Source: Galeopsis tetrahit
Lineage: Eukaryota; Streptophyta; Magnoliopsida; Lamiales; Lamiaceae
Direction: 5' to 3'
DNA: 64,000 nt
Assembly (NCBI GenBank): GCA_963675135.1
Contig: OY776125.1
Location: 41,632,513 to 41,696,512, forward strand
Made by a program: the position numbers and the translations under genes. Below, piece by piece: positions 19,780-30,457 of the stretch (the stretch's first letter is position 1; each line of letters begins with the position of its first letter). The notes under the pieces were generated by a model, which saw nothing but the letters and a program-made list of their open reading frames with translations, did no database searches and was not told the origin of the DNA.

Positions 19780-22038
19780 TTACCAGTTTGACTGATTTGA
19801 TTTGTTGTTTGTGTCAGCTAAGTAATAGTCAAATGGTTTTCCTTTATAGGAGTGAACATACAATATCTTTTGACTAGTTACATTCGGCTTGGGTGCATTA
19901 GCTGGTCGATGCACACGATTATATGGACCATACTCTTCTGTTCTCACAATATCATAAGAGATAGGGGGTGCAAAGAGAACAGATTTGTTTGAAGAAGATT
20001 TCTTCTTCTTGGCTGGAGCAGCATACAGCTGAGACTGTCTCAGACGAGATGGTCTAGGCTGTTTGCTGTTCCTCTGTATAGGTTTGGGGTTAACTTTTCT
20101 TTTACCATTTTTGGTATTGGAATAGTTAGCCTTAGTTGGTACAGATGCCTTTTGGTTCATATTGAGTTCATTGTGTTTAGAACACTCACCCTGTTCATGT
20201 GTCTGAGTAGTGCACTGGTTAGGTGTACTACCCCCAGCTGGAGAGGATGTTGATGGATTAAGTTCATAGCCTAAACCCATCTTATTGCCATTTGATCTAT
20301 AATATTCAGAGATACTTTCAATAGTAGTCGAGGCTTTATTGAAATCTGATATCTTTTGATCTAGGCATTCCTTCTCCTTTTCTAAGAGCTTATGTGTTTG
20401 GAAGAGATCATCGAACTTAGATTGAAGTATACGAAATTCTTTGGTTTCTAAGGCTTGAGTTTCTAACATCCCCTCATACAACTGAGTTGTTGTGGTATTT
20501 TCTTCCTTAAGAAGTTCCACTTCTTTGGTCAACCTTTCATTCATGGTGACTAACTTAGGGGTGTTATCAAACTTAACCTTTTTCAACCTAGCAATTTCTT
20601 TCCTTAAATCCTTATTCTCCTCTTCCACTTCTATAAAGGCTCTAGTGGCAATATCTAGATCACCTTTTACCTTTCTTAAAGATTGATAATAGGTGTCTTC
20701 TGATTCGCCTTCAGATGAGTTTATGTCATCTGTTTGTGAGAAAATAGGTGAATGGAAAGTAGTAGTATAAGAGTTTACCTCATTTTCTCCTATGGCCATC
20801 ATAGCTAGATCGTCTGAATCATCTGAGTAGATTTGACAGTCTGGTGATGTAGGAAGTTCATCACTTTGATATTCAGATTCTTCAGTCAGCATTGCTTGCT
20901 TATCTGAAGTTCTTCTCCTTGGCCTTCTTTCTTCTTTGTCGTCCAGCTCAGGGCATTCATAGACATAGTGTCCTGGTTTACGACAATTGAAGCATGCTCC
21001 AGGCTTTTGATTTGAATTGCCTTTCCTTGGAGGTGTGGCATCTCTTTTTCTGGAGCCTCGGCTGTCAGATGACTCCACATCCTTTCTAGGATGTCTTTCT
21101 GGTGTTCTTTCTCTGGAACCTCTGGAGGGTGATCTTGCTCTTCTATCTTTGTAGTTTCTATAGAACTTTCTATATTTGCTGTTGAGAGTGTTCATCCTTT
21201 CGAATCTCTTGATCATAAGAGCCATTTGTTCCTTCAGACTCATGTCTGATCCTTCACAGTCTTCTGTTTTCAGAGTTGTCTTGCCAGATGAGGTGCTTGC
21301 AGCTTTTGTATTTGCTGCCTTGAAAGCTACAGTCTTGGAAGTGGATGGAATAGCAATAGGTTCATCATTTTCTGAGTTTTCTTCTCTTTCAAGATCATAT
21401 TCATGGGCTTTTAGATTCTGAAATAGAGTCTGTGCAGACCACTCCTTGATATCTTGAGTATCTTTGATGATGGTCTTCTTGAGTCTCCATTTCTTGGTTA
21501 GAGAGTCTAATATCTTTAGATTTTTCTCTCTATTTGTATATTTCTTGCCCAGAGATTCTATCTCATTGATGATCTTGGTAAATCTATTGTCTAATTGATC
21601 AATAGACTCTTCTGGTTGCATTTTGAAATGCTCAAACTTCTTGACTGCTGTTGTCAGCTTGCTCTCCTTGATCAGCTCGGTTCCTTCACAGAGGAGTGCT
21701 AGAGCATCCCACATTTCCTTAGCTGTTTCACAATTGATTACTTTTGCAATGTACTCATTTGGAAGAGTTTGCATGATGTAATCTTGAGCAATGCTGTCAA
21801 GATTTGACTGCTTCATCTCTTCTGGTGTGAGATCCTTCATCGGCTTGGGGGCTAGTTCTCCAACTGGAACTTCTGGATCACCATTTGCAGTGTTGACTGC
21901 CATGATGGTGATTGGGCCTTCAGTGATTACTGACCACATCTTGTAGTGGACTGATGTGAGATTCTTCCTCATCCTGATCTTCCAGTAATCATAATCCTCC
22001 ACTGAAAACTTAGGCAACTTACGCATATTAGCACTCAT
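19780..22038 (-). CDS. Element D gag
   Basis: Start chosen at ATG 22038 (MSANMRKLPKF); the frame is open a little further upstream but without ATG. The product of about 750 residues has the Copia gag domain (LPKFSVEDYDYW, later EEMKQSNLD, LCEGTELIKESKL and SIDQLDNRF), a Ser/Arg-rich region, a CCHC zinc knuckle CFNCRKPGHYVYEC (about 20953-20994) and a long C-terminal helical region predicted to be coiled coil. The last codons are altered by an eight-base loss relative to E that brings in TAA at 19780, before the conserved family stop. It packages element RNA in virus-like particles in the cytoplasm. Otherwise intact. Confidence 0.9.
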   Translation of the reverse strand: MSANMRKLPKFSVEDYDYWKIRMRKNLTSVHYKMWSVITEGPITIMAVNTANGDPEVPVGELAPKPMKDLTPEEMKQSNLDSIAQDYIMQTLPNEYIAKVINCETAKEMWDALALLCEGTELIKESKLTTAVKKFEHFKMQPEESIDQLDNRFTKIINEIESLGKKYTNREKNLKILDSLTKKWRLKKTIIKDTQDIKEWSAQTLFQNLKAHEYDLEREENSENDEPIAIPSTSKTVAFKAANTKAASTSSGKTTLKTEDCEGSDMSLKEQMALMIKRFERMNTLNSKYRKFYRNYKDRRARSPSRGSRERTPERHPRKDVESSDSRGSRKRDATPPRKGNSNQKPGACFNCRKPGHYVYECPELDDKEERRPRRRTSDKQAMLTEESEYQSDELPTSPDCQIYSDDSDDLAMMAIGENEVNSYTTTFHSPIFSQTDDINSSEGESEDTYYQSLRKVKGDLDIATRAFIEVEEENKDLRKEIARLKKVKFDNTPKLVTMNERLTKEVELLKEENTTTTQLYEGMLETQALETKEFRILQSKFDDLFQTHKLLEKEKECLDQKISDFNKASTTIESISEYYRSNGNKMGLGYELNPSTSSPAGGSTPNQCTTQTHEQGECSKHNELNMNQKASVPTKANYSNTKNGKRKVNPKPIQRNSKQPRPSRLRQSQLYAAPAKKKKSSSNKSVLFAPPISYDIVRTEEYGPYNRVHRPANAPKPNVTSQKILYVHSYKGKPFDYYLADTNNKSNQSNW

Positions 22039-22156
22039 GCTGTATGAGTTTTCGAAAACAAGTTTTTTCAAAAGGAAAAGATCTGTTCAAGAGGACTACA
22101 GAGAGACTCCCTCAAGTCTTCTGATAATCTAGAGACAGTAGTCCGTTAGAACCACT

Positions 22157-22168
22157 GCTCTGATACCA
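22157..22168 (-). promoter_or_regulatory. Element D primer binding site (tRNA-iMet)
   Basis: The minus strand reads TGGTATCAGAGC two bases after the LTR end, complementary to initiator tRNA-Met. Confidence 0.95.
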
Positions 22169-23017
22169 CTTGTTGGTCCCTGAACGAGTAGTGAATGGGA
22201 TTAAAGTCTAGAGGGGAGGGGTGAATAGACTTTAAAACTTTTTCAAGAGAGTTGGGAACCTCTTCTGATTGCTATGTCAGCTGGACTACAAGTCTGCTGG
22301 TCCAGATGACTATAGTGATCTGATAGAGGAGGTTATATGCAGAATTATGGTAGGCCTTGTTTAGACTCGTTCTCTTAGTTTCTTTTGAAAGTGCCAAGTT
22401 ATTTAGTTAATAGAAATACTCAGCTGATGCTGGTTTGAGAGTTGTGGCCTTGTTTTGAATACAGTTAAAACACAGTATGCACTATATAAGATAAATGAAA
22501 TGACAGTAAAGTAAAGTGCAGAAAGCAAATAACACCAGGTTTATAGTGGTTCGGATATACGATCCTACGTCCACTCTCACGTCCTAACGTGAAGTTTAAT
22601 CCCTTTAATTTACCGCAAATTACAAGGGTCTTAACCTTTATAGTCCCAAGGATAGGACTTTGAGATCTGAGCCGTCCTAACAGCTACGGTCTCCACAAGT
22701 GATTGTAAGCACTTGCACTTTGAGGGTTTCAAAAACTTTAACCTTTCGGAGAGGGTTTGGGGTTTTTGAAGAGTATCCAACTAGTGATTCAAGCTTATAA
22801 TTTGCTTAATCACTTTGCCTAAAACAAATGATAAACAATGTGAAATAGGTTTCAGGTTCTTAAGGGTTGGATAGAAATCACTTAAGAGCTATGGATAATC
22901 TAATGGATTCTGGCTCTTTGAGAATTCTTGAGACAGTACAACTTTAGCTTAATTGCTTGCTGGAAATGTTGAATTCTCTTGTTGTGACTTCGTTTTTTGT
23001 GATTTCTCATCCTCTTG

Positions 23018-23025
23018 TATTTATA
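23018..23025 (-). promoter_or_regulatory. TATA box of the D 5' LTR
   Basis: The minus strand reads CACTATAAATACAAG. Same place as in E (48661-48668). Confidence 0.75.
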
Positions 23026-23043
23026 GTGGTGATTGCTTGCAAC

Positions 23044-23071
23044 TAGCCGTTGGAGTTGACTAGCCGTTGGG
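23044..23071 (-). promoter_or_regulatory. Twin MSA (M-phase activator) matches upstream of the D TATA box
   Basis: The minus strand has CCCAACGGCTA and, 17 bases on, TCCAACGGCTA. Both fit YCYAACGGYYA, the known binding site of plant MYB3R factors that act at G2/M. They are about 20 bases before the TATA box and are conserved in E. Confidence 0.6.
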
Positions 23072-23625
23072 GCAATCTTTCCATAATGGCTTGATTCCTT
23101 GATTCCAGCCGCTTGATTGCTTCAATCCTGGGATCATGTCAATCTTCTAAATAAGGTAGGTCTCTGTTTAAATTGCAAGATGACTTTGGAATCAGCCGAG
23201 TCCTGAAAGATCACATAGTCGTCTGATCTGAGCTTCTAGTCTTCTGACTACTCTTCTGGCCTTGAGTCTTTTGTCTTCTGATATCAGCAGAGTAAAACTC
23301 TTCTGATCTGGCAGTTCTTGTGTTCTGCTTTAGGCCATCTTCAATCTGGGACTCCATCAGTTAAGTAGGTATACAAGCACCTTTCTTAACTGGTCTTCAA
23401 GGATCTCCTAGTCTTCATGTCTTCTACTCTTCTCATCTTGAGGGAGCGCATGTAAGCCGGGACTGTGCTGATCAACTGATATCTATACAGTCAATCACAC
23501 AAGACTAGTCTAAGCTGTTCTATACAAAGTCAGCTGATCCTATTACATTTATAAACTCTAAGTGTTTTGGCCATCAAAACTATACTAACATCAAGTGGGG
23601 CTTAGGGTGAATTTATATCCCAACA

Positions 23626-23630
23626 TTGTG
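23626..23630. repeat. Target site duplication of element D, right copy
   Basis: TTGTG, matching 9115-9119. The C reading frame resumes right after it. Confidence 0.9.
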
Positions 23631-25667
23631 CATAAAAGAACTAAGAGTAGAAGTGCTAGGAGGAAGTTAGTTGTCGTCTCTCCTACCCCTTCAAACTCTG
23701 AACCAAGCCAAACTGAAACCTAAAACCCTCAACCTTCATGTTCTGGGCAATCAGAACACTATTTTTCTGAGACTCAGAACACTCCCCATTCATCCCCTCA
23801 GAACACTAACTTTGATCCCACTTCAATTTCTAGTCCTCAAACTTCACATCAACCTTCACCACATCATTCCCCAATACAGGTTCATGATCACTCTACTGAA
23901 CATGAATTTGAACCTTCTACTGAACCAATTGACATTTCATCATCCCCTGAACCTGAATTTATTGCTCCTAAACCTGCTGATTTGATGGAGTACACTATCT
24001 GTGATAAAGAGGATAGAATCAGGATAGATTTGAGGATAGCCTTGTTGAAGCAATTTACTGGATTAGATGAGACCTCAGTTGAGTTTGAGAAACTCCTTAG
24101 GATAGGCACATGGGTGTATCTTAAGAGGAGTACTTTGAAGGAGAATTTGGCTATAATGGAAGGCATGGGAGGTGCTTCAATCTTTGATGATTGGGAAGCA
24201 GAGCAGATGCAAGCAGCTGGTGTTAACTCTTTTCTTGAGTTAGTCACTCCAGAATCTGTAGTACTTCTTGTTGAAAGATTAACAGGAATCAAGTACACTG
24301 TGGAAAAAATTGCAACTCCTAATTCTGATGAAGATTTGTTTAGTGAAGAGAAAGGTGTTGATGAAGCTGAGAATGCTGCTGAAAAAGACTTTATGGAAAT
24401 TGATGAAGATGTGGACAATGCAACAGAGGTGTTTGAGAACACTATTGTGATTGAAGAAACAGAAGTTGTTGAAAATCAAGCTTTGGATGCTGAAGAGATG
24501 TAAAGCATTCCAATTCATTCTGCTGATCCTATTATTCTTGAAGATGTGCAAGAACAGATCAGAACAGTTCCTATTGAAAAGGAATCTGAAAATTCAGACT
24601 TTGAGATGTTGAAAAAGCAGAATACAGAGCTTCAAGCAAAATTGGAAGATGCTGTAAAGATGTTCCAAGAAGATACTGAGAGAATGAATAAGATGACTTC
24701 TGAACACTCTTATGAAAAGGTAATGGAGCATACAATGTCCAAAATTTATGATCTTCATAGAGTACAAGAGAAGAACCTGTCTCAAGTGTTGCATAAGAAG
24801 CTGGAGCAACACATATCTTCCTTGAAAGAGTGGTATGATGAAGCCAAAAAGGGGGAAGATAAGACAAGGAAAGTGATGGAACAAACCCAGTCACAACAAG
24901 CTCAGTTGGTTGTGAGTCAGGATGAATTGAAAGAAGAAATTGCTATTCTGAATGAAAAACTGAAACAAAGGAAGCAACAAAAACAGCTAGGTCAAGAAAA
25001 TGTTGAGAAAAGACCTGATATTGCTGGAAGTTCTAGTCAGAAGAAGAGGAAGTTAGTCTTGTCTGATGAAGAACAGCTAGAAGAAGAAACTGGAAGAATT
25101 ACCAGATCAAAAAGCAAGATGAAAGCTGTTATTTCAAGTGAAGAAGAAAAGTTGAAAAAGAAGAAAGAAAAGGATGTCAAGTTCTTGAAAACAAGATTTG
25201 ATAATCGAGTTACAGCTTTGAAGAGAAAGATGAATGCTCAAAAGAAAGCTGAAGGAAAAGAGTTTGATAAGGATTTTCAAGATGAAAACTTTGTGGATTT
25301 CATTGTTTTGACAGAACATATGGAATACTGGAAGAATTTGAAGAAGAAGTGGCAGATTGCAAACTTCATTGTGAGGAAGTTTGGTGATCATTCGAGCAAA
25401 GAAGCAGAATTTATTGATTTTGAAGAGTTCATGCTGAACATTGATCAAGAGTTTTGGGAAGACATAGCACAAGTTGCTGCTCGTGCTGGAACCAAAATCT
25501 TGTGTCCTGAAGAACCTAATTGGGAACCTCCAAGACTGGAAAATGGAGAACCTGATTACAAGGAGATCAACAACATAATTGCTGAGATTATCAAAGAAGA
25601 AGGCATAACTGATCATCAACATATGATGAATATCAAAGCAAGGATGTATGTTGCATTCAGAATCTGA
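23631..25667 (+). pseudogene. Element C extra gene, segment after D
   Basis: Continues the segment at 8576-9119. The frame first stops at a TAA near 23722. A second open stretch, 23982-24503, matches the middle of the D gene (IRIDLRIALLKQFTGLDE, the IGTWVYLKR helix and the EGMGG motif). A TAA at 24501-24503 separates it from the last stretch, 24546-25667, which holds a coiled coil, K/E-rich sequence, the conserved C-terminal domain and the terminal MYVAFRI, equivalent to YLAFRI of D. So the gene is in at least three pieces by stops and frame changes. The order and spacing of domains are as in D. The copy is older than D, which is nested inside it. Confidence 0.8.
24846..24857 (+). promoter_or_regulatory. 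Internal polypurine tract-like copy in the C extra gene
   Basis: GCCAAAAAGGGGGAA codes AKKGE in the peptide DEAKKGEDK; 1.04 kb before the 3' tract at 25887. Confidence 0.45.
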
Positions 25668-25886
25668 AGATACAGAATGAAGATGAAGGACCAAGCTCAC
25701 AAGATAACATTTCTTATCTTTTAGTCTTTATTTCTATATTTTGTGCATATTTTGTTAGTATGTGTAATATGTGAAATATCTAATCTGATTGTGAATATGA
25801 TATGAATTTTTGAATTGATGAAATGTTATGATTGACTACATACTTAACTACTGATTTATTAACATTTAAGTAGTTTTGGCTTCATC

Positions 25887-25900
25887 AAAAAGGGGGAAAT
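25887..25900 (+). promoter_or_regulatory. Element C 3' polypurine tract
   Basis: AAAAAGGGGGAAAT followed at once by TGTTGGGA; about 220 bases after the stop of the extra gene. Confidence 0.9.
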
Positions 25901-26039
25901 TGTTGGGATATGAATCCTATAAACAATGTTCTAATTGATGAAAGTATGTTTTGATGGCCAAAAGCAACTTAAAGTTAGTAATATATGTGGTTCTAAGTCA
26001 TCTTAACTAAGTCATCTGAATATAAGCTTACTAATCTGA

Positions 26040-26385
26040 TGAGAAACTTAAATTGAAATTACTGATCTTAATGCTAACTGAAGTAAGTTTACTGATCTTA
26101 TGTAGTAATATTAAAAATAAAATTACTGATCTTAACTGAGTAATATTGGAATAAGATTACGAATCTGAGTATGGAAACTGAGAATAATTTTAGTGATCTT
26201 ATATGAGATATTTGAAATCTGAGTTACTGATCTGATATACTTATTGATCTTATATGCTTACTGGTCTTATATGTAAGTTACTGATCTTAAGTGTTTACTG
26301 ATCTTAGGTGTTTACTGATCCTATATGAAAGTTATTGAACTTACATGAGTTACTGATCTTATTGGTTACTGATCTGATATATGAA
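26040..26385 (+). repeat. TTACTGATCTTA motif array in the C LTR
   Basis: About fourteen variants of TTACTGATCTTA, 14-30 bases apart, in the upstream part of the LTR. Mirrors the array in B. Confidence 0.75.
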
Positions 26386-26930
26386 CTGTTAAGTACTAAG
26401 CTGATGTTTTGTATTGTATAGACAACTTATAGTATAGGACTTAGATATACTCATCTGTATATAGTTCAGTTGATGTATAAATAGGTTTTATATTTGTAAA
26501 GTTGTATTCGATTGTAATCAGCATTGTAAAAGTTCAGAACAGTAGATTAGAACTAGATTAGATGAAGATCAGAAGACTAATGAAGACTCAGAGGACTACT
26601 TCAGAATAAGAAGACTTCAAAGGAGAATTGAAGATAAGCTCAGAAGAAATCTGGAGAAGTTTTGAAAGGTTTTAAGTTACTGTGCTGACTGACTCAGCAG
26701 AGTAAAATCCGAAGAGTAAAAATCAGAACAGTAAGTTACTGTGCTGATTTGGTGAAATTGAAGAATAAGTTTGGAAAGCTTATTTAAGGTGTAACTGAAG
26801 ATTTATTGAAGATATGCTGACTTGGAAGTTGGAAGGAAGTTACAAAGTCGGTTACAAGAAGAAGTTACAAAAACAGTTTTAGAGTTAGTTGAAAGTTAGT
26901 TCACAAACTGCTAACTGTCATACTAAGTTC

Positions 26931-26938
26931 TATAAATA
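26931..26938 (+). promoter_or_regulatory. TATA box of the C LTR
   Basis: TATAAATA in AGTTCTATAAATATTG, preceded about 20 bases upstream by a MYB-like CTAACTGTCA. Confidence 0.65.
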
Positions 26939-27568
26939 TTGTATGATCTCCTACTGCTGAAGACTACTGAGCAATTACTGATCTTAGAGAAATCAAGAGC
27001 AAGTCTACAAGCAAGAACTCACAGAGTTAAAGGAGATTGAAGAAGAAGAAGCCACTGAATTGAAGAGAAGAATCAAAGGCTATTCACAGAGAAGTTTTAC
27101 TTTTCAAGTTTAAGTTTGTATTTTGTAAAACAAGTGTGCTAGTTACTTGGGAAATTACTAGTAGATCGAAGATATACCTGGTGGTATAATCGAAAAGATC
27201 AAAGTCTTAATCTTGGGACTTTAAGCCACAAGAAACTCAAGAAGGAAGAGTTAATAAAACTTCACAACTGGAGTTGTGAGAGTGGATGTAGACATTTGTC
27301 GAACCACTATAAAATTCTGTGTTCTTTACATTTACTGTTTGATATTTGTTTGATATTGTTTAACTAAGAACATTAAAGATTAACAAAGATAAAGATCTAG
27401 ATCTAGATAAAAGTTGAGTATAAATTTGATTGGGCTCATTAGTAATCTGATTATTCCGCTTTGTGTATTCTGATATATTGAAAGATTTTTGAAAAGTCTA
27501 TTCACCCCTCCCCTCTAGACATTTTCACTAGCTTACTCAATATTATTAACTCAACTTTGGGACCAACA

Positions 27569-28129
27569 ATTTACATTCCACAAATTCCCAAACCTAACCT
27601 CTACTAACTCCCTCTCCGCAGAAATTATTCAGAAAGAGAAAAATGAAAAACACAACCTATCACTTGACATTGTTTATTCGTCATTTTTCTTCCAAATCTT
27701 AACAAAATACTTTTTGACAATGCAGATCAATGGAACTCATGAGTAATGAGTGAGATTAATTAAATTCTTCTTGACAAAATCTTTTAATTGTTGAACGAAA
27801 ATATTACTGAAGAGGACAAACTCAAGAGAGATGAGTTTAAATTATAATTGATGGCCGAAAAATTAGATCAGCAAACAATCGAAAGAAATTACCGATTGAA
27901 ACTTGAGTGGTTGAATGAAAAGATGTTGAGATTTATATAGGAATAAAAAATAAGAATGTATGGTTAAGATTAAAACTTTAAATAGATGGTTGAGATTAAA
28001 AGATAAATTTAAAATTAATGAGAATTGAAGGAATTTGAAATGGAGAGATTTGGAGGAGAGAGGTTAAAATAGAAGAAGGAGGTTTTAACATGTGTCACTA
28101 CAAAAGTTTGCAAATATATATAGTATAGA
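27569..28129 (-). mobile_element. 5' part of a minus-strand Helitron, cut by element C
   Basis: On the minus strand it starts TCTATACTATATATATTTGC at 28129, after an A, then GTGACACATGTTA and CT-rich sequence with the same succession of words as the plus-strand Helitron start at 30458 (CTCTCTCC, CCTATATAAATC, CAATGTC.AGTGATAGG). Its other part should lie left of element C. Non-coding. Confidence 0.6.
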
Positions 28130-28205
28130 TAGATAGATTACATATTATAAATCATGGAATAGTTAGAATCCATAAAGGAATAAAATCGGATGATGAACTC
28201 TATAA

Positions 28206-30457
28206 TCATATAATATATATTTGCAAACCTATTTTGTGACACATGTCACAATCTCCTTAATCTATATCAACCTCCTTTTCTTCAAATTACTCCATTTCAA
28301 ATTTTCTCTATTCTCCTTCATTCACTCTCTTTTCCAACTTTAATTCTAGGAGTTATGTTCTAAATTTTAATGTGTGCCTTTAATGATTAGGATTTACTTA
28401 CATTTTAATTTATTTTCAATTTTACCTTTAATCTTCTAAGCTCCTCCCAACCCTCTTCCATTCTGTCGTCGTGGTAAGCGTGTCAATGGTGAGTCAATTT
28501 CTAATTTTAATTCGTACAATTTCTAGATCGCTATACTTTTTTTAGATTCTTCTTCCTTTTCTTCAGTCTTATAGAGATGTGTGAATTGTTATCCTTTCAT
28601 CCTCTCGAATCCTCTCAACTCTCTCCCACCACTGCTTCACTCCGCCAAGAATTTCATTGTTTATTATTTAATATTTTCAGATTACTTATTTCGTGATGAT
28701 TATGATTATTTCCATAATATCATCGGTGAGTATCTATTCTTTTGGCCTATAATTAATTTACACTTTTCTTAATACTCTGAATTTCTTTGTCATTTTCATC
28801 TTTCTTTCTATTTTTGTGGACCTTATGGTTTTTTAAGCGGTGAGACTCATTGTTGCGACAAATTGCAAGTTACATATTCTATCTTATGTAATACTTTGTT
28901 TTTTCTATTTTGATGGAATAGTTCAAGTACACTTAGGTTGAAAACATAATTTAAACATTACTTTTCTACGAGTTTTATGTATGGGACGTAGGCATTAGAT
29001 ACAATGGTGGAAGACCAAAGAAGTAGGTTTAATAGTTTTGATCTATTAAGATTTATTTTTGTTTGAGTCTATTGTCACTTAAATATGAAGTAATTAATTA
29101 CCATTTACTTTTTCAGTTCTTGAGATGAAATTTGATCAACGAATTCTTTTTTTTCTTCATGTTTATGGAGAATAAAAAGAATGGTAGATCGCAGATATAA
29201 GATATTTATAAAATAGTTAAACAATGGAAATCAAAATAATCATGTAGATGAGCATTGTTGGTTGTTCATTGAATTATTCCACATGGTTGTGCTTAAGAAA
29301 ATGTGAATATACCCTAATAGTAAAAAATGAGAAATATTGTGGAGGATTGTTGTCTTGATAGTTGAAGATGAATAAAATAATTTTTAATAATAGGTGTGAA
29401 CCACTAATAATACAATAAATATAAATATATATATATATATATATGTATTTATTGTATGAGCTAATCTAAATCATTCATTTTAGGGCTGATTGTCTGATTA
29501 TGAGCCCGTTCATCCAAAAAAAAGAACTTCAAGAGTGTACCTGGTTACTTATTTTGTTTGATTTTGTTGAGTGATATATAGATAGTGACATCATTATTAT
29601 TTTTAGGTGTTTTCTTTATTTTATTATTGTTTTATTTAATATATGATTTAATGTCTTTGTTTATCAAAAATATTTTTTACTTTTGTGCCTACTTGAAGAC
29701 TATGTCTATGTTTAGGCATTGGTGGCCAATTAAATTTTGGATATTCAGTCATTTTATGTCTTCCTCATCTCTTCCCCCACCAATTTTATTTTAATTATTT
29801 TTCCATCACCTTTTAAACATTTTCTTATTTTCTTCTTTAGTAAAATAAATAAAATTTCATACCATGTATATTTAAAAGAATTATATAAAATATGTTTTGA
29901 AAAAAAAGTTTTTAAAATTTTAATAAATAGTAATATGTGTAATTCTTTTGAATTTTTTTAATAACAGAAATTTTAATTTTATGTCAAATCAGCGGGTAAG
30001 AGATTGAATTAAATTGTATTATTATATTATTGTTGAGTGATATTATAATGAGTAGATAATTGTACAATAATTGAATTTATTATATTGTACTACTATTGTC
30101 GAGAAAGATTATAATGATTGAAGTATTATAAAGATTTTAACTTTATATCAAATCAATATGTTTGATACGTGTAGTTTTGAGTGAGTTTTAAAAATTGATA
30201 TTTAAATTCCGAAATAAAATAGGTGTAGGAACCTAAAATCCAAATCCAGGTGTTTAAATCCTAAAGTAAACATTGTTTTATTGTTTTTTTATACATATGA
30301 TGTAATTTATATTGATACAACATTTTATTTTTTATATTTGAATAGAATGATAAATTTATAAATATATACCTATTTTAACGATTACTTTTTTTATTAATAA
30401 ATTAAAATGTATTATAAATTTATTTTAACCCTGCGTAAAACGCGGGTCTTACACTAG
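28206..30457 (+). mobile_element. Non-autonomous Helitron (2.25 kb)
   Basis: Starts TCATATAATATATATTTGC after an A and ends with a hairpin (CCTGCG TAAAA CGCGGG) followed by TCTTACACTAG and a T, the standard Helitron end CTAG|T. No Rep/helicase coding sequence; only short chance frames. The 5' subterminal GTGACA-CA-TGTCAC is a six-base stem. Confidence 0.65.

Larger units (their letters stand above)
9120..23625 (-). mobile_element. Element D: complete 14.5-kb SIRE/Maximus-type Copia retrotransposon
   Basis: Minus-strand order: 5' LTR (22171-23625), primer site, gag, pol (protease, integrase, RT, RNase H), a 1.8-kb spacer, a split extra gene, polypurine tract, 3' LTR (9120-10574), with a five-base duplication TTGTG. 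Pol order and the YVDD motif make it Copia; the long post-pol gene suits the SIRE/Maximus group. Both LTRs are 1455 bp and I count about seven substitutions between them, near 0.5 percent; at a grass-type rate of 1.3e-8 per site per year that is roughly 0.2 million years. Despite this it is defective: an eight-base loss frameshifts the end of gag, the protease active site has His for Asp, and the extra gene is frameshifted. Confidence 0.95.
22171..23625 (-). repeat. Element D 5' LTR (1455 bp)
   Basis: Identical in length to the 3' LTR with about seven substitutions. It begins TGTTGGGATATAAATTC and ends GGGACCAACA on the minus strand. Promoter elements: two MSA matches (23061-23071 and 23044-23054) followed by a TATA box (23018-23025). 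Confidence 0.95.
8576..27568 (+). mobile_element. Element C: 3' part of a Copia element, interrupted by B and D
   Basis: C is seen as part of its extra gene (8576-9119), the inserted element D (9120-23625), the rest of the extra gene (from 23626, first five bases being the target duplication), a 3' untranslated region, a polypurine tract and a 3' LTR. Everything upstream lies left of element B, beyond the window. The reading frame continues across the D insertion once one TTGTG copy is ignored, which confirms the assignment. Its right flank is a minus-strand Helitron end. Confidence 0.85.
25901..27568 (+). repeat. Element C 3' LTR (1668 bp)
   Basis: Begins TGTTGGGATATGAATCC and ends TTTGGGACCAACA. 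Same family as the B LTR in opposite orientation. Contains the TTACTGATCTTA array (about 26040-26385), a TATA box at 26931-26938 and the block GTCTATTCACCCCTCCCC near the end that is shared with the D and E LTRs. The other LTR is outside the window. Confidence 0.9.

Noticed and set aside
7019..27568. B and C LTRs as the two ends of one element
   Set aside because: They are the same family but in opposite orientation, each with its own internal side (primer site left of B LTR, polypurine tract left of C LTR). They must be two elements.
28581..29961. Short frames of 60-75 codons in the Helitron
   Set aside because: Phe/Leu/Ile-rich translations of AT-rich DNA, no homologous motif, no conservation to test.
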